Source of the DNA: Anaeramoeba flamelloides
Lineage: Eukaryota; Metamonada; Anaeramoebidae
Direction of reading: 5' to 3'
Assembly: GCA_027625915.1 (NCBI GenBank)
Contig: JANTQA010000021.1
Coordinates: 1,798,001-1,862,000, forward strand
Length of the DNA: 64,000 nt
Shown: piece after piece, positions 35,033 to 47,025 of the stretch
How the letters are laid out: each line of letters opens with the position of its first letter
How positions within the stretch are numbered: position 1 is the first letter of the stretch
Position numbers and translations under genes: made by a program
Notes under the pieces: generated by a model
What the model was told of the DNA's origin: nothing
Seen by the model: only the letters and a program-made list of their open reading frames with translations
Databases searched by the model: none

Positions 35033-35242
35033 TTACAATTTTCCCGTGAAGCTAAAAATTGGTATAAATTTCTCAGATATAAATTTGATCAAAGAACTTC
35101 CCAATGATATCACATTCCGCTTTATTTTCCGTTTGTCAGCCAATTCTCGAAAACTGCCAAACTTAAAAATCTTCTTGCATCTCTTGGTGTTCTTGACTAT
35201 TACTGATTTTGAACATTCCTCTAAAATTTCTTGACTTGACAT
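35033..35242 (-). CDS. Small open frame or first exon, function unknown
   Basis: ATG-started frame of 69 codons (MSSQEILEECSKSVIVKN, then KKIFKFGSFRELADKRKI) with protein-like composition in AT-rich DNA. Near its end lies AAATT|GTAATATT, a donor used elsewhere in this window, so it may be a first exon. No downstream exon in phase was found, and no domain is recognised. The opposite strand is also open here, which lowers confidence. Confidence 0.25.
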   Translation of the reverse strand: MSSQEILEECSKSVIVKNTKRCKKIFKFGSFRELADKRKIKRNVISLGSSLIKFISEKFIPIFSFTGKL

Positions 35243-36247
35243 AGTAACACAAAATTAATGTTATATTTTTTATTTTTTTTTTAATAATTTAGAAACTTTC
35301 AATTTTTCTACTACTGAATTTTTTTAAATGTAATTTTCACTCTTTTTTTTTTTTTTTTAAATAAAAATTGAGGTTGGTGTGTTTCGAAACTGTAAAAAAA
35401 TACAATGTTTGTTTTGAGACTTTTTTTTTTCAAATGAAAGAAATTGAATTTATTCCTTTTCCAAACATTATCCAAAATATGAAGCACTTTTTCTTGGGAA
35501 TTAAACAACTAATATTTAGTTCCTCGATCAAAATATTTATTTAAATAGTTTTAAATTGGGAAATTCTCTAATCTCCCTGTTATTAATTAAACAAAGTCAC
35601 AAACAATTATTAAAGTTTTGTAAAATAACTTTAAAAATACAATATTTAAATTTAATTTTTTTTTTTGTAAAAAACTCTTTATATTTTTCAAAATATGTTT
35701 ATAAAAATATTAAAAAAAAAAAATCAGAACTTTTTCTGGACATAATAAGTTTGGATAAAATTCAATAAAAAATTAATTATATGATAACAATACAAACCAT
35801 TTTTTGAACAAATAAAAAACACAGTTATAATTTTTTCATTCTATTGAGAAACTTTATCAAGTATAAAAACAACATGAGCAAAAAAAAAATTAAGGTTAAA
35901 AAGGAAAAAAAAAACAATGTTCAACCCTAGAAAAATATCATATAAAATCAAGACCAGATTTTTTAATATATTTTATTTGCTAAATAGCAGACTAACAAAA
36001 AAATTGAATTATAATCAAAAATTAATAAATGATAGTTACAAATTTAGGATATTTAAATACTTTTTTGAAGGTTGAGTTGAATCTGGATATTTTAAAATAA
36101 ATTTGACACTCTTTTTTAGACATGTCAAAAAATAAATAAATATCAAAATAATCTTTTCAAAAATTGTGAAAAATTGATTTTTTTCCAAAAATAATTGTTT
36201 TGATATTTGTTAAAACAAAATATCAAATTTTCAATTCTTTAATATTC
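35243..36247. other. Gene-free stretch
   Basis: A/T homopolymer-rich DNA; nothing supported. Confidence 0.3.
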
Positions 36248-36474
36248 TAAGCTTAATTTCAAAAATAGGTGCAGATTTTTCATCAGTAAAAAATTTATTT
36301 AATTGTTTTTTTTTTTTTTGAATAATAATGTATTTTACTAAAGTGTTTAGAGATAATAACCAATTTAGATTAATAAATAAAAATATAGTGTAATAATTTT
36401 ATTTTTTAAAAGACAAACGAAAAAAAAAAAAATAATAATAAAAAAGTTTGCTCCTAATTTTGAAATTTGGCTTA
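36248..36474 (-). repeat. MITE-like repeat B, copy 2 (inverted)
   Basis: Reverse complement of 2587-2810: TAAGCTTAATTTCAAAAATA at the left, AATTTTGAAATTTGGCTTA at the right, and the conserved GCAGATTTTTCATC block. It lies just downstream of the ankyrin-BTB gene. Confidence 0.65.
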
Positions 36475-36612
36475 CACTAAATAAGAAAAAAAATACAATT
36501 TAATCAGACAATTTACAAAAAGTAAATATTTGCCATTTAAATGTTAATTCTAATTAATGAAGCATATTTAAAAAAAAAAAGAAGGGATAATATTATTCAA
36601 ATGGTAATATAA

Positions 36613-39600
36613 TTACAGTGTATAATTTTTTTCTTTAATATGCGTTTTATATTTGATAATTTCCAAGCTTAAAGAAGAATTTGATGAAATTTGGATAGTT
36701 TGTGCTAAATTTTCAATTTTACTTAAATCTAATATATTTAAATTTTCGTCTAATTTTTGTCGATATAAAAAGGATATTAATTTTTCCCAAATAATGTAAT
36801 CATAATTAAACTGTTCAACATAAATAGTCATTTTTGGTCTTCTTTGGATAAGGCTATGAAAATATTTTGAATAGCTATTTAGAATAAATTTATGAACATA
36901 AAGCTCTTTCCCGTTAATATCAATTACAAAATCTTTACTATCTTGATCCAAATATAAATTATTAATTGTATTTTTCACTTGTGAATACCCATAATATTTT
37001 GAATAATCTTTCCATGGAAAGTCCCAATTTTGACGAATATTCTTTTTTCTTGTTTCTACAAAATTATTTCCATAATAAATAAAATATTGCAATTTTATTC
37101 TAAACTCTTCCCGCATTTTGGAACTTCTTTTATTAATAACTTGAAAAGTTTGATTTGTCCTCTTTTCGAGAAAAAAATTATTTATTTGTAATTCGAGTGG
37201 AACCCCCTTTGTAAAAATATAAGTAAAAAAATAATAAATATCAATCCAAAAATTATTTAGCTTTATGATAACGTTATTTTTAGATTCTAATAGGGTGTTA
37301 TCTTTAAGATATAATGGGAAATTAAAAAGATAACGATCATCGCAAAAATCCTTTATTTGCTGAGTTTTTGTAAAATTAATTCCCTGTTTGAGTAATAATG
37401 TTTTGGCAATCTCATAATTCGCATAATAACAAGCATAACCGAGTGCTGAAAAATCCTATTATTGTTTAAAAAAAAACATTTTTAGAGATTATCAAAATTG
37501 AGTGATTTAATTGTATTTTTTTTTTTTTTATTTTTTTTTGAAAGAATTTTTCAAAGAAGGCAAAAATACAGAATAATAAATAATAATTGTTGTTTTATTT
37601 TGTTTATTATGATTGGAATTGTTTTAATTATTACAAATAGATCAAAGGAATCCACATTTGCATCTCTTCGAAGAATTTCATTAACTATTTCGATATTACT
37701 GTTTTTTGATGCTAGAATTAAGGGGGTAGAATTCTATTAGTTAAGTTATATTGAAGAAAATATGAAAAAATTGCAACTCATATTTAGATTTATTACATAT
37801 ATACACATTAAAAGATATAAACAAAAAAAAAAATTGAAGAAATAATTTTGAAATTTAAACTTGAGAAATTTAGTAATCATTTTTTGATTAAAAATTTACA
37901 CAACCTGATTTTTAATTTCCTTTTTAAAATAAAAAAAAAATACAAACTAAAAAAACTAAAATATTTCAAAACGAAAAAAAAAGAAAAAAATACATATTTT
38001 AATTTTCATCAACAGACGAAAAACTTATTTAAAGTCAGAAAATTAGAACTCAAAATAATATGAATTTACTCATTTATATTTATGATAATAATGATTTTTT
38101 TAGCATAAAAAAACTCAATGAAATATAAATATATATACCAGTATGAGAGGTCACATATGAATTCATGGTAATATATAGGTCATTTTAGAAAATTGGTGTA
38201 TTTTTTTCATTAAAGTTATTTTTCAGGATTGAGTTTCAATTAGGAAATTAAATTAATTTATCAAGATTTAGAACCTAATCAAGTATAGTTAAAAGTTTTA
38301 AATTTCTGATCCTGAAAAATGAGTTTTTAAAATGACGAAATATTAAATAAGAAAGGTAAAATCCTATTTTAGAATTCTTAAAAAAATTGAGTAACTGATC
38401 AATATTTTTAAATACCAGAAGGGATTAGTAATAAATTTGTAATCTAATGTCCCTTCTTAACGTTTTTGGAAAAAATTAACATATAAAATTATTTTTTTAA
38501 AAAGTAAATGTTTTTTTAATCGCAAAATTTACATTCAAGAAAATTGACTCAGTTTTTTCAATGTTTTTCCTTTTAAAGTTTTGTAAAAAAATTTGAAATG
38601 AATTAAAGAGTCAATTCTTTATCAAAATTTTGTTTTTTTACTTTTCTTGATGGTTTTATGAATTGATAAAGAAAATTACAATTTTCTTTTTCGAATTTAA
38701 CGCTTTTCACGAAACTTGAAAAAATGCTTGTAAAATGTTTTGAAAAATTTTGATTTTTTGATCGAAAATTCAAAGAGGGGTTATTGCTCAACAATCAGAT
38801 AAAAAACGGAAGAAATTACATTTTTGGTAGAAAATATTTTTTTTCGATTTAACCTTTTTTCAAATCCAAAAAATTAATGAAGCAACAGCCCTTCAAAAAA
38901 AAAAACACAAATTTAGAATGATAAACAAATCAAACAAAAACAATAAAGAAAGATTCGAAATCTTAAAAAAATAATCAATTTAAAACTGTTGACTTTAATA
39001 ACTTCAAAAATATGTACTTTTGTTGATAAGGCAGATCAAGGTTTATATGCCTATTTTTTTGAAAATAAGCATTTTTCTTGGAAGTGATTTGCGTTGTTGT
39101 TTTTATTTCTCAGAAAAAGGTTAATTCCTAACACAAAAATGATTCTATGGATTGACGATTAGGAAAACAATTTGCAATGTTGATTTTTTTTATTTGAATT
39201 AATTAAAAGATTTAAGTTCTATTGAACGAAAATCATTTTTTTGGTAAACAGATCTTAACTCGCATCAATAACTCAAGAAGACCTTGTTATTGTTGTGATA
39301 ATGTTTAAAAAGAAATTATACACTTTACGGATTATGTGAAATTATGGTTCACATGAAAGCAAAGACAGTTTTTATCATGTTAATTGTCTTAAAAAAAAAA
39401 ATTTATTGAAAAGAAACTTGAAAAAAAAAAAATTATTTTCATTTTTTAATTGTATTTTTATCATTGTCCTTGATTCACTCAACTAAACCCCATTCCAAAA
39501 ATTTTGACATACCCAAAATCAAAAATTGGATCAAAAAAAACTCAATTTATTATATTTTTCCAAAAGCTAATATAAAAACTTCATTTAAGTAACAGAGTAT

Positions 39601-42600
39601 TAATGTTTTTATAAGTAATCATTTTCATCCAAATAAAAGAAAAAAAATATTAAACGAAAAAATAGGAAATAGAATCTATTATTCTACGAATTAATATCAC
39701 AAGATGTTAAAAAAATAATCTTCAAAATTCAAAAAAATTGAAAATTGCTCCAAATGGACTAGTCTATAAATGTTATTAATAATTCACTTTTAAAATATTC
39801 TAAACATATAAAACCCTGATATTTTAAAAATTAAAAAAAAAAATAAAACCATAAACTAAAAAAAAATGAGTCACAATTTTTGAAATGAGCATTACGGCTT
39901 TTTTTTCCCTGAATTTTCACTGAAAAAAAGATTAACAAAAAGATGTTTTATTTATCGATAATCTGAATTTTAAAATACATTTCGTAACCTCAATTTTCTA
40001 ATGTTTTTATTAGCATTTTCGAAGATATTTGATCTTTTTCAAATTGTTTTAAAAAAAATAGAAGACGAAAAAAAAGAAAAAAAAAAAAAAAAAAAAAAGA
40101 AAAAGAAAAAGAAAAAGAAAAACAATAGAAAAACAATAGAAAAACAAAAATTTGCTAAATTTGAAAAAACAAAAATTTGAAAAATTCGAAAAAATGATTC
40201 TGATCTAAAAATTAAAAATTTATTTTCATAAGAAGATGGAATTAAAACCTCAAAATAACAAATCCACTCCTAGTAACATTATAAAGGGAGTCAGCATTTT
40301 TGAAAAATAGTTTAATATAAAATATCAGTATTATTTTTATAAGAATAGTTTTAACAAATAATTTTTTAAAAGTAATTTAAAATTTTTACTTTGAAATTGT
40401 GATTTTAATATATAATGAAATTATATTTTTATTCAAAATAAAAATTTCTTGAAGATATTTGGGAATAGAATAATTTTATCCAAAAAATCCAAAATTAATT
40501 TTTTTATTCCAAATATGATTTCAATTATTAAAATGATTCTTGTGAGTAAAACCAAACTATTTGTGAAAAAAATATTTCAAATTCCAAACTTTTTTATTTT
40601 GTTTTTATATTTCGAAAACAAGAAAATTACTTTTTTTTAAAACTTTAAAGAATAAAAAATTATTACTTATTAGATCCAAATTCCATTGATAAAATTTTGG
40701 TTAAACTTTTACCAAATTTAAATTTATTTAATTACTTATACTTCACTTAGTTTTATTTGTTAAGATTTGAATTGGAATGCCTTCAATTAATATGTATGTA
40801 TGTATGTATGTGTAACACTTTTTTAAAAGGTAAGGATTTTGACATATAACTAAAAATACCATACATAATTTTCAAGAATTAACTTAATTGATTATAAAAA
40901 TAATAGGTTACTTTTCTGAAGTTTATATTGGAAACATGCAAATTAAATATTTAATTTCTAAATAGAGATTCATAATTAATTCAATTCTTTAAATGAGGAT
41001 TTAACTCATCCATTTCATAAACCAAAACACAAATTACAAATTTTTTTTTTAATTTTTGGATCTCAACAAGATTTCATTTTATTTGTAAAAAATATGAGAC
41101 CCTTAAACTCTAATTCAAAAATTGTTGTTCACCTTTAAGCCCGAGTCTTAAAAGCTTTAGGGGTTTTCATCATGAAAAAAAGAAGATTCTATTCTGACTA
41201 ATTTTACTAGTGTCCCACCCTTTGGGTCTAACAATACTAATTATTAATCACAAATTATGGAATCTATAAATGTTTTAAATCCTTCTATTTAAACTTGTAA
41301 CATAACAAATTATCATTTTTTACAAACAAAATGAAAACAAGTTTTTGAACTGGAGTTTAAAATGTTATTTGGTTATAAAAAAAAAAAAAAAAATAGGTTT
41401 TTAACCTTAAAGGGGAATAAGCAAATTAAAAGTATTAACCCAATTGAAAATATTATTTAATATTATTTTTTTTTTTTCTTTTTTTTTTATTATAAATAAA
41501 AGAAAGAATGAAATAAAATATTACAAAATTATCCCTAATATTAAATATGTGACCATTTTTCATTAACTCAACTGCGATTTTCAAATTTCCTGTTGAAGCT
41601 GCAACGTGAAGATAGTTAGCCTAATTAGTAGATAATTTAAGAGTGAAATAGTATTTGAAAATATTAAAAAAGGGGGGAAATGTAAAAGGTGGTTTAAGTT
41701 GTATCTCAAATAAATTTTATAAAAAATTATTTTTGAATTTTTAATATTTTTGTAGATAAGCCAAATAAACTAAAATTCAAAATTTCAACTCAAAAAAATC
41801 AAAAATTTCGACTACAGTATAATAGCCAAGGAGAATACAGATAAATTATTGAGGAAAATGAACATAAAAGACATATATTATGTTATCATAGAATACTTTT
41901 TAACCAATATGGATTAGCATGATATTAGGTAAAGGGGAGCTCAAAACTAAATAACCCCTAATTACCCACTCACGCAAATTCGTTTAAATAAAAAGGCTTT
42001 CAGGTTTTTAACATCAATTATTCTTAAATTGTTCATTTTTTTCTCTCTTTTTTTACATTTCTTCATTTTTTTTTCATAAACTCTTTATGCTATTTTAGAA
42101 AACTCTTTACTTTTTTTTCTCTTTCTTTTACTTTTTTTTTTTTAGAAAACTAAATTAAATTTCAAATACTTCTAATTACTGTCTATTTTAGACGCTCTTT
42201 GAATTGGGAGACACATAATTTAGTCACGAATTTAGTCACAAAGGAAGTCTCAAATTTAGTCACGAAAGAAGTTACAAATTTACTCACGGATTTAGTCACG
42301 AAAGAAGTTTCAAATTTAGTCACTTCAAAATTCTCGCATTACTGTCAAACCCAAAACCTGTAAATTTTCATAAACCCGGTAATTTCATTTTTCTGATCAA
42401 TTGAAAATATTAGTAAAATGTCAAAAATCTACTCTCATTTTACAGACAGATAATCCAATTACCCAGCAACTTATAATCGTTCAAATTGGGTTTTAGTTAA
42501 ATATTCTGAATCAATCATTTTTAACTCTTTGGTTATTCAGAAAACAAAAAAATTCAAAATTTGTAAAATTAATTGAGAACATGACTGAAAATTGAAATCC

Positions 42601-43334
42601 ACTTTTGATTTCAAATTTTAAAATAAAAAACTTTTTCATCATTTTAAAATATTTGAAAGAATTTGAATTTGAGAGAGGTGTTTGATTATTGCAAATTTTC
42701 ATGAAATTATGAAAACCATTTTGTAAAAAAAAAAATCCTCTAAGGTTCCCAATAGAAATTTAAAATTTTGAAAAAATTATTAAAAGAAAGATATAAAGTA
42801 AATAAAACTCTTATTTCATAAATAAAACAACAAAATAAATCTTATAAAGATGATTCCTAATAAATTTAGAATTTATCTAAAGGGAAGATTGCAATAAATT
42901 TGATTTTCAATTTTCAGTCATGTTCTAAATTAATTTTACATCATACATTTTTTTTTATTCAAAAAAAAAAATAAAATTAATAAACAGATCCCTTTAAATT
43001 TTTAAAATTAACAAAAGCAAACAATATAAAATTCTAAAAACAATTCTCTTTGTTATTCTATATGTTTTTGAGAGATACATTTCCTTCTAAAATCATATTG
43101 TAATATTTTTAACTAATCATATATATTTTGTATCAAAGACTTTTATATACGATTTGAGTGTAGTGTACAGTTCATAACAACTTTCTCATAAACATGTCTC
43201 TTATATTTGTTTAAAGATAAAACAATAAAGAAAAAGAAAAAATAGCAAGTTACCTGGTTTGAGTTTGATTTGAATAGTTTTGTTCTCATATTCATTAAAG
43301 TATCTAAGTCCGAATGTTTTTTGGAGTATATCAT
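36613..43334 (-). CDS. Ankyrin-repeat BTB protein, four exons
   Basis: Exons: 43254-43334 (possible start, MIYSKKHSDLDTL), 41525-41620, 37635-37733 and 36613-37455, giving 372 residues. All junctions are phase 0, with donors GTAACT, GTAATA, GTAATA and acceptors ATTAG, AATAG, AATAG. Exon 2 is one ankyrin repeat (NYLHVAASTGNLKIAVELM), exon 3 the next (NSTPLILASKNSNIEIVNEI), and exon 4 opens with a third (FSALGYACYYANYEIAKTLL). The junction reads IRDNF/NSTPL, exactly the ankyrin consensus spacing. Exon 4 then has a BTB domain (KDFVIDINGKELYVHKFIL). BTB proteins usually act as substrate adaptors of cullin-3 ubiquitin ligases. Introns are 1.6 kb, 3.8 kb and 179 bp; the long ones contain repeats K, J, I and N. 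Exon 1 is the least certain. Confidence 0.65.
39484..39663 (+). repeat. MITE-like repeat N, copy N3 (half copy)
   Basis: Matches the first 180 bp of 44001-44535 (TAAACCCCATTCCAAAAATT, then GTATTAATGTTTTTATAAGT) and then stops. It lies in the 3.8-kb intron of the ankyrin-BTB gene. Confidence 0.6.
39990..40230 (+). repeat. Tail-like part of repeat I with long A/G tract
   Basis: AAGAAAAAGAAAAAG-type low complexity followed by GAAAAAATGATTCTGATC, as at the end of the copy at 6062. Partial and old. Confidence 0.4.
40435..41105 (+). repeat. Dispersed repeat J, copy 1
   Basis: About 670 bp matching 60305-60955 in the same orientation: TTCTTGAAGATATTTGGGAA, ATGATTCTTGTGAGTAA, TCATCCATTTCATAAA and CAAGATTTCATTTTATTT. 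The copies differ by many substitutions and by a (TATG)n run near 40793. Neither codes for protein. It lies in an intron of the ankyrin-BTB gene. Confidence 0.6.
40790..40812. repeat. (TATG)n microsatellite
   Basis: Five TATG units inside repeat J copy 1; absent from copy 2 at 60305, so it arose after the copies split. Confidence 0.8.
42221..42325 (+). repeat. Tandem repeat with 12- and 24-bp units
   Basis: Units AATTTAGTCACG (12 bp) and AATTTAGTCACGAAAGAAGT plus four bases (24 bp) alternate about five times. All unit lengths are multiples of three and the plus strand stays open (NLVTKEVS-type repeats). It lies in an intron of the ankyrin-BTB gene, on the other strand. Confidence 0.75.
42555..42945. 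repeat. MITE-like repeat K, single copy
   Basis: Inverted ends of about 35 bp: TGTAAAATTAATTGAGAACA then TGACTGAAAATTG at the left; CAATTTTCAGTCA then TGTTCTAAATTAATTTTACA at the right. Interior AT-rich, no gene. Confidence 0.65.
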
Positions 43335-43704
43335 ATCGGATGTTGTATCTTGGCTCTATTATGTTAAAATTAGTTATTAATATTATTAATTTGTTTGGGG
43401 GGGGATTTTTAAATATTATGTAAAAAAGAAGAAGGTTATATAAATCAATTATGTATATATAAATAAGGTATTTGAAAAAAAGTTGGGTTTTTTTTTTTAT
43501 ATTTCAAATGATATTTTCATTTTAAGTTGTTATATATGTAAATTGTTAATTTAAAATCAAGGAGGCAGGTAAATTTTACCAGTTTTGAGTGCACGAGTTT
43601 ATTTAAAACTGGATCATTAAAATCATTTTTTTAACTATATTAATGAGTGTTTAATTCAAAAAAGGGAGCATGTCAGATATCAGAGTAAAAACTATTAACA
43701 TTCC

Positions 43705-43925
43705 AATTAATAAAATGGAAATTAAAATAATTAAAAAATTGATCCATAGACAATAAATAAGAAAAATATTTCTTGATCTTGTGTGTAATATGTGATACAA
43801 TTACTTCTTCTTTTCTCAATTTTATTTTTAATTCTTCATGGAAAAACTTTTTATTTTGTAAATTTTCAATTAAGAATTTAATTGATATTTCTAAAGAAGT
43901 TTCTAAAAATTAATTTTGATTCCAA
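43705..43925 (+). repeat. Dispersed repeat E, copy 2
   Basis: Matches 8130-8360 (ATTTCTTGATCTT, GATACAATTACTTCTT, TTTTTAATTCTTCATGGAAA). The 5' end present at 8098 is lost. Confidence 0.5.
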
Positions 43926-44000
43926 TTTCCAATTAATTCAACTAATTGAGAATTTTGTGAAAGAGAATAGACATTTTTTGAAAATATTTCTTCAGAAATA

Positions 44001-44535
44001 TAAACTCCATTCCAAAAATTTGGACATACCCAAAATCAAAAATAGGCAAAAAACACTCAATTTATTATATTTTTCCAAACGCGATAAAAAACCACATTTA
44101 AGTAAACATAGTATTAATGTTTTTATAAGTAATCATTTTTATACAAATAAAATAAAAAAAATATAAAACGAAAAAATAAAAATTGGTGTGTCCAAAATAA
44201 TGAAACGAACTGAACAAAAAATGTATTGATAAATTTGTTAAAATTTCACCAACAATTGTTGATCGATCAAATGATAAGATACCATCAACCAATTGTATGT
44301 TGTTTTTCTATTTAACAAACTCAACACTAGCCTTCTATCAATCATAGAAAAAATTTTCCAGATCTAACAAAACAGATTACATAACCGGAAAAAAGGAAAT
44401 GAAAACAAAACAAAAAAGACAAAAAATGAAATAGTTTGTAAAATCAAAATTATTTCCAAATTGAATGTAAAGTGTAGTATTGTTATTTTTTTCAATTGTT
44501 TTAAACTGTTTCCAAATTTTTGGAATTTTGGTTTA
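44001..44535 (+). mobile_element. MITE-like repeat N, copy N1 (best preserved)
   Basis: 535 bp with inverted ends TAAACTCCATTCCAAAAATT and, at the right, CCAAATTTTTGGAATTTTGG followed by TTTA. Both sides are flanked by TA, as expected for Tc1/mariner-type target duplication. Other copies: 15751-16280, 39484-39663, 7062-7672, 63310-63852. No transposase. Confidence 0.7.
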
Positions 44536-45323
44536 TATACAAGATTAGGCTCCATATGATAGCCTTTCTTTCAAAAATGAATTGAAAAAAATATTCTTTT
44601 TAAACAAAGACAAGAAAAACAAGAAATAAACGAGAGTGGGCTTTATTGGTAAGGTTTAAGTGTTCAAGAGCTCTTAATCTGTTAAAGAGAGAGTTTTGGC
44701 GTGGTTAAATTTGTGACTCCTAATTTAAAGAGTAGTCAAAAGAACCTTTTAATTACGGTCATTAGAAGTATTTTCAACTCGATTTAGTTTTCTGAAAAAA
44801 ATATACGAGAGAAAAAAAATAATAATAACAAAAATAAAACCTTGTTCCTCTTTTTTTCAACTATTTAAAAAAAAAAATAAAAAAAAATGTTACAGCCATT
44901 TCAGCCCTACTGTGAAAATTTATCAGACATAGAGATTAATTATGTATGTCAAAATTATGTTTTATGAAATAGAAAATTCAATTTCTCTGTAATATTTAAA
45001 GAGAAAATTTTCAATTTCTGTATTTACATCACAATGAAAATTTTTTTTTTGAAATGAAACAAAGAAAAAAATTGAATTTCAAAAGAATTGAAATCACAGA
45101 AATTTGAAATATCCCAGAATAAATATCAGAATTGAAATTACAGAAACCATGGAAATCACAGAAGCTTGAAAGTATATTTTGATAATTGATTCTAAATTGT
45201 AAAACCTGAGATTTTTGCAATTTTGGAAATTGAAGATCCACATTAATAAATGTTTTTTTATGAATTTGTTTGTCAATTTCCAAAACCCAAAAATTGGATA
45301 AAATGACTTTTTATTTTATTATA

Positions 45324-45821
45324 TAGTATTGAAAAAAAATATCTGACATGAAAATAATTCCTGAAAAGATTTTTAATTCTAAATATTAGGAAAATTGTGT
45401 GTGTAATTGATTAATAATTTCTTTTTTTATGAATAAAACATTTTAAAATTATAACTCACCCACTTATTAGAATAATGATTAATTAAATTTACACCTGTTC
45501 AAAACACCGTTTAATCAATCAAAAAACAAGGAATAAAAATTATCATTGTCCAATCTCTTAGTAACCCTCTATAAAACCCGACTGTTTTTCAAAAAAAGTA
45601 GATCTACTTTTATTATCAAACAATTAAATGAGTATTCTATAGAAACACCACTTTAATGAACTTTGGGTGATTTATTACTGAGTTGATAAAAAAATTTGGT
45701 TATTTATAAAAAAGGATTTGATTTAAAATATTTGCAATTACACACACAATTTTCCTAATATTTAGAATTAAAAATCTTATCAGGGATTATTTTCATGTCA
45801 GATATTTTTTCCAGTACTCTA
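45324..45821. mobile_element. MITE-like repeat D, copy 1, with long end repeats
   Basis: About 85-bp inverted arms: ATATCTGACATGAAAATAAT and TTAGGAAAATTGTGTGTGTA at the left, with the inverse at 45736-45821. The interior shares CACTTATTAGAATAATGATT and AAATGAGTATTCTA with 46445-46896. Confidence 0.65.
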
Positions 45822-46186
45822 TTACAAATTTTACAGTTTCTGAGAACATTTCAAAGCCAAATGTTACAGTTTGTATACAGGATAAAATTTTTATTCAAGA
45901 AAATCAATTTCTATGTCGAATAAATTTTCAGGATGATGTTTGGTAGGCTGTATTTAAAGACAAATGATAATTTTGATCAAGAAATTTTTCAATTAGCGGT
46001 ATTTTAAATCTTCAAGATAACCAGTGAAAGATTTTTTTGGAAATTTGAATGAAAATTTTGTTCAATTTCTTTTTTAACAAATTTCGATATTAAAGAACTT
46101 TAAATGTGATTTAATATTAGGTTCTGTAAAAGATAAAAAATTCATATCTTTATTGGTTTTGTGTTATTTTTTTAAAAGTTATGAAC

Positions 46187-46437
46187 AACACCATTTGTTG
46201 AAAAATAAATGGAACAAAATTTTCTTTCAGCTTTCCAAAACAAGAAAGCTCAGAAAAGTCAAAGTCAAAATTCAAATGATTTAATTCGGTAAAGAAGTTT
46301 AGACTCTCATTTCTCTTTTGAAGAAATTGCAGCACCTTTGGTGTTTTATCAGAATTCTTGTAGAAAGATTATTTTGAAAAGCTGAATGAAAATTTTGTTC
46401 CATTAATTTTTTCGACACATGGTACTTTTTAAACTCT
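46187..46437. repeat. MITE-like repeat C, copy 2
   Basis: Inverted ends around ATGGAACAAAATTTTCTTTC and GAATGAAAATTTTGTTCCAT, each next to AGCTTTCC/AAAGCT. It sits between the two D elements. Confidence 0.6.
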
Positions 46438-46444
46438 CTTAACT

Positions 46445-46896
46445 GTTGAGAGAAAAATGCTGGACACAGAAAAATAGTTGGAAAGCAATTTTAATTTTGA
46501 ACATTACTGAAAATGATTTTTAATTTTAATCGTTTGTGAAATAACTAAAGAAAATAACAATAATCTACTTATTAGAATAACGATTAATGTAATTCTACTT
46601 TTTCAAAACCTTATCTCTTATAATCTAAAGCAAGTTTAAAAATTAACATTTTCAGAATTAATAGTAAACTTTACTAAAACTTGGATTTTTGTTAAAATAG
46701 CATGATCTACTTGAGTTATCAACCATTCAAATGAGTATTCTACACACACCACAGATTAATGAACTTTTAACACATTTAAACCTGGGTTTATATAAAATTC
46801 ACCTATTATCAATAGGATTTGATTTGAAATTTTACTAATGTTCCCAATTAAAAATGGTGTCCAACCATTTTTCTGTTTCAAACATTTTTCTCTCAA
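46445..46896. mobile_element. MITE-like repeat D, copy 2
   Basis: Inverted ends TTGAGAGAAAAATG and CATTTTTCTCTCAA, with further pairing GTTGGAAAGC-like/CCAACCATTT. The core matches copy 1 (CTTATTAGAATAACGATTAAT; AAATGAGTATTCTACA). Ends differ from copy 1, so the cores were shared by two sub-types. Confidence 0.55.
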
Positions 46897-47025
46897 CAAT
46901 AAATCTAATTTTAAGATATAACAACAATTTTTTTTTTCAAGGTAGTGTAGTGGGTAGTGTGTTAAAACCAAACTAGAAAGTTTATGTGTCTTGAGTTTGT
47001 TTAGGTATGTTTTTTTGCCTTATTT

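Noticed and set aside
46756-46971. 71-codon minus-strand frame considered as a last exon of the F-box gene
   Set aside because: It lies over the end of repeat D copy 2, and no in-phase acceptor joins it to 47137.
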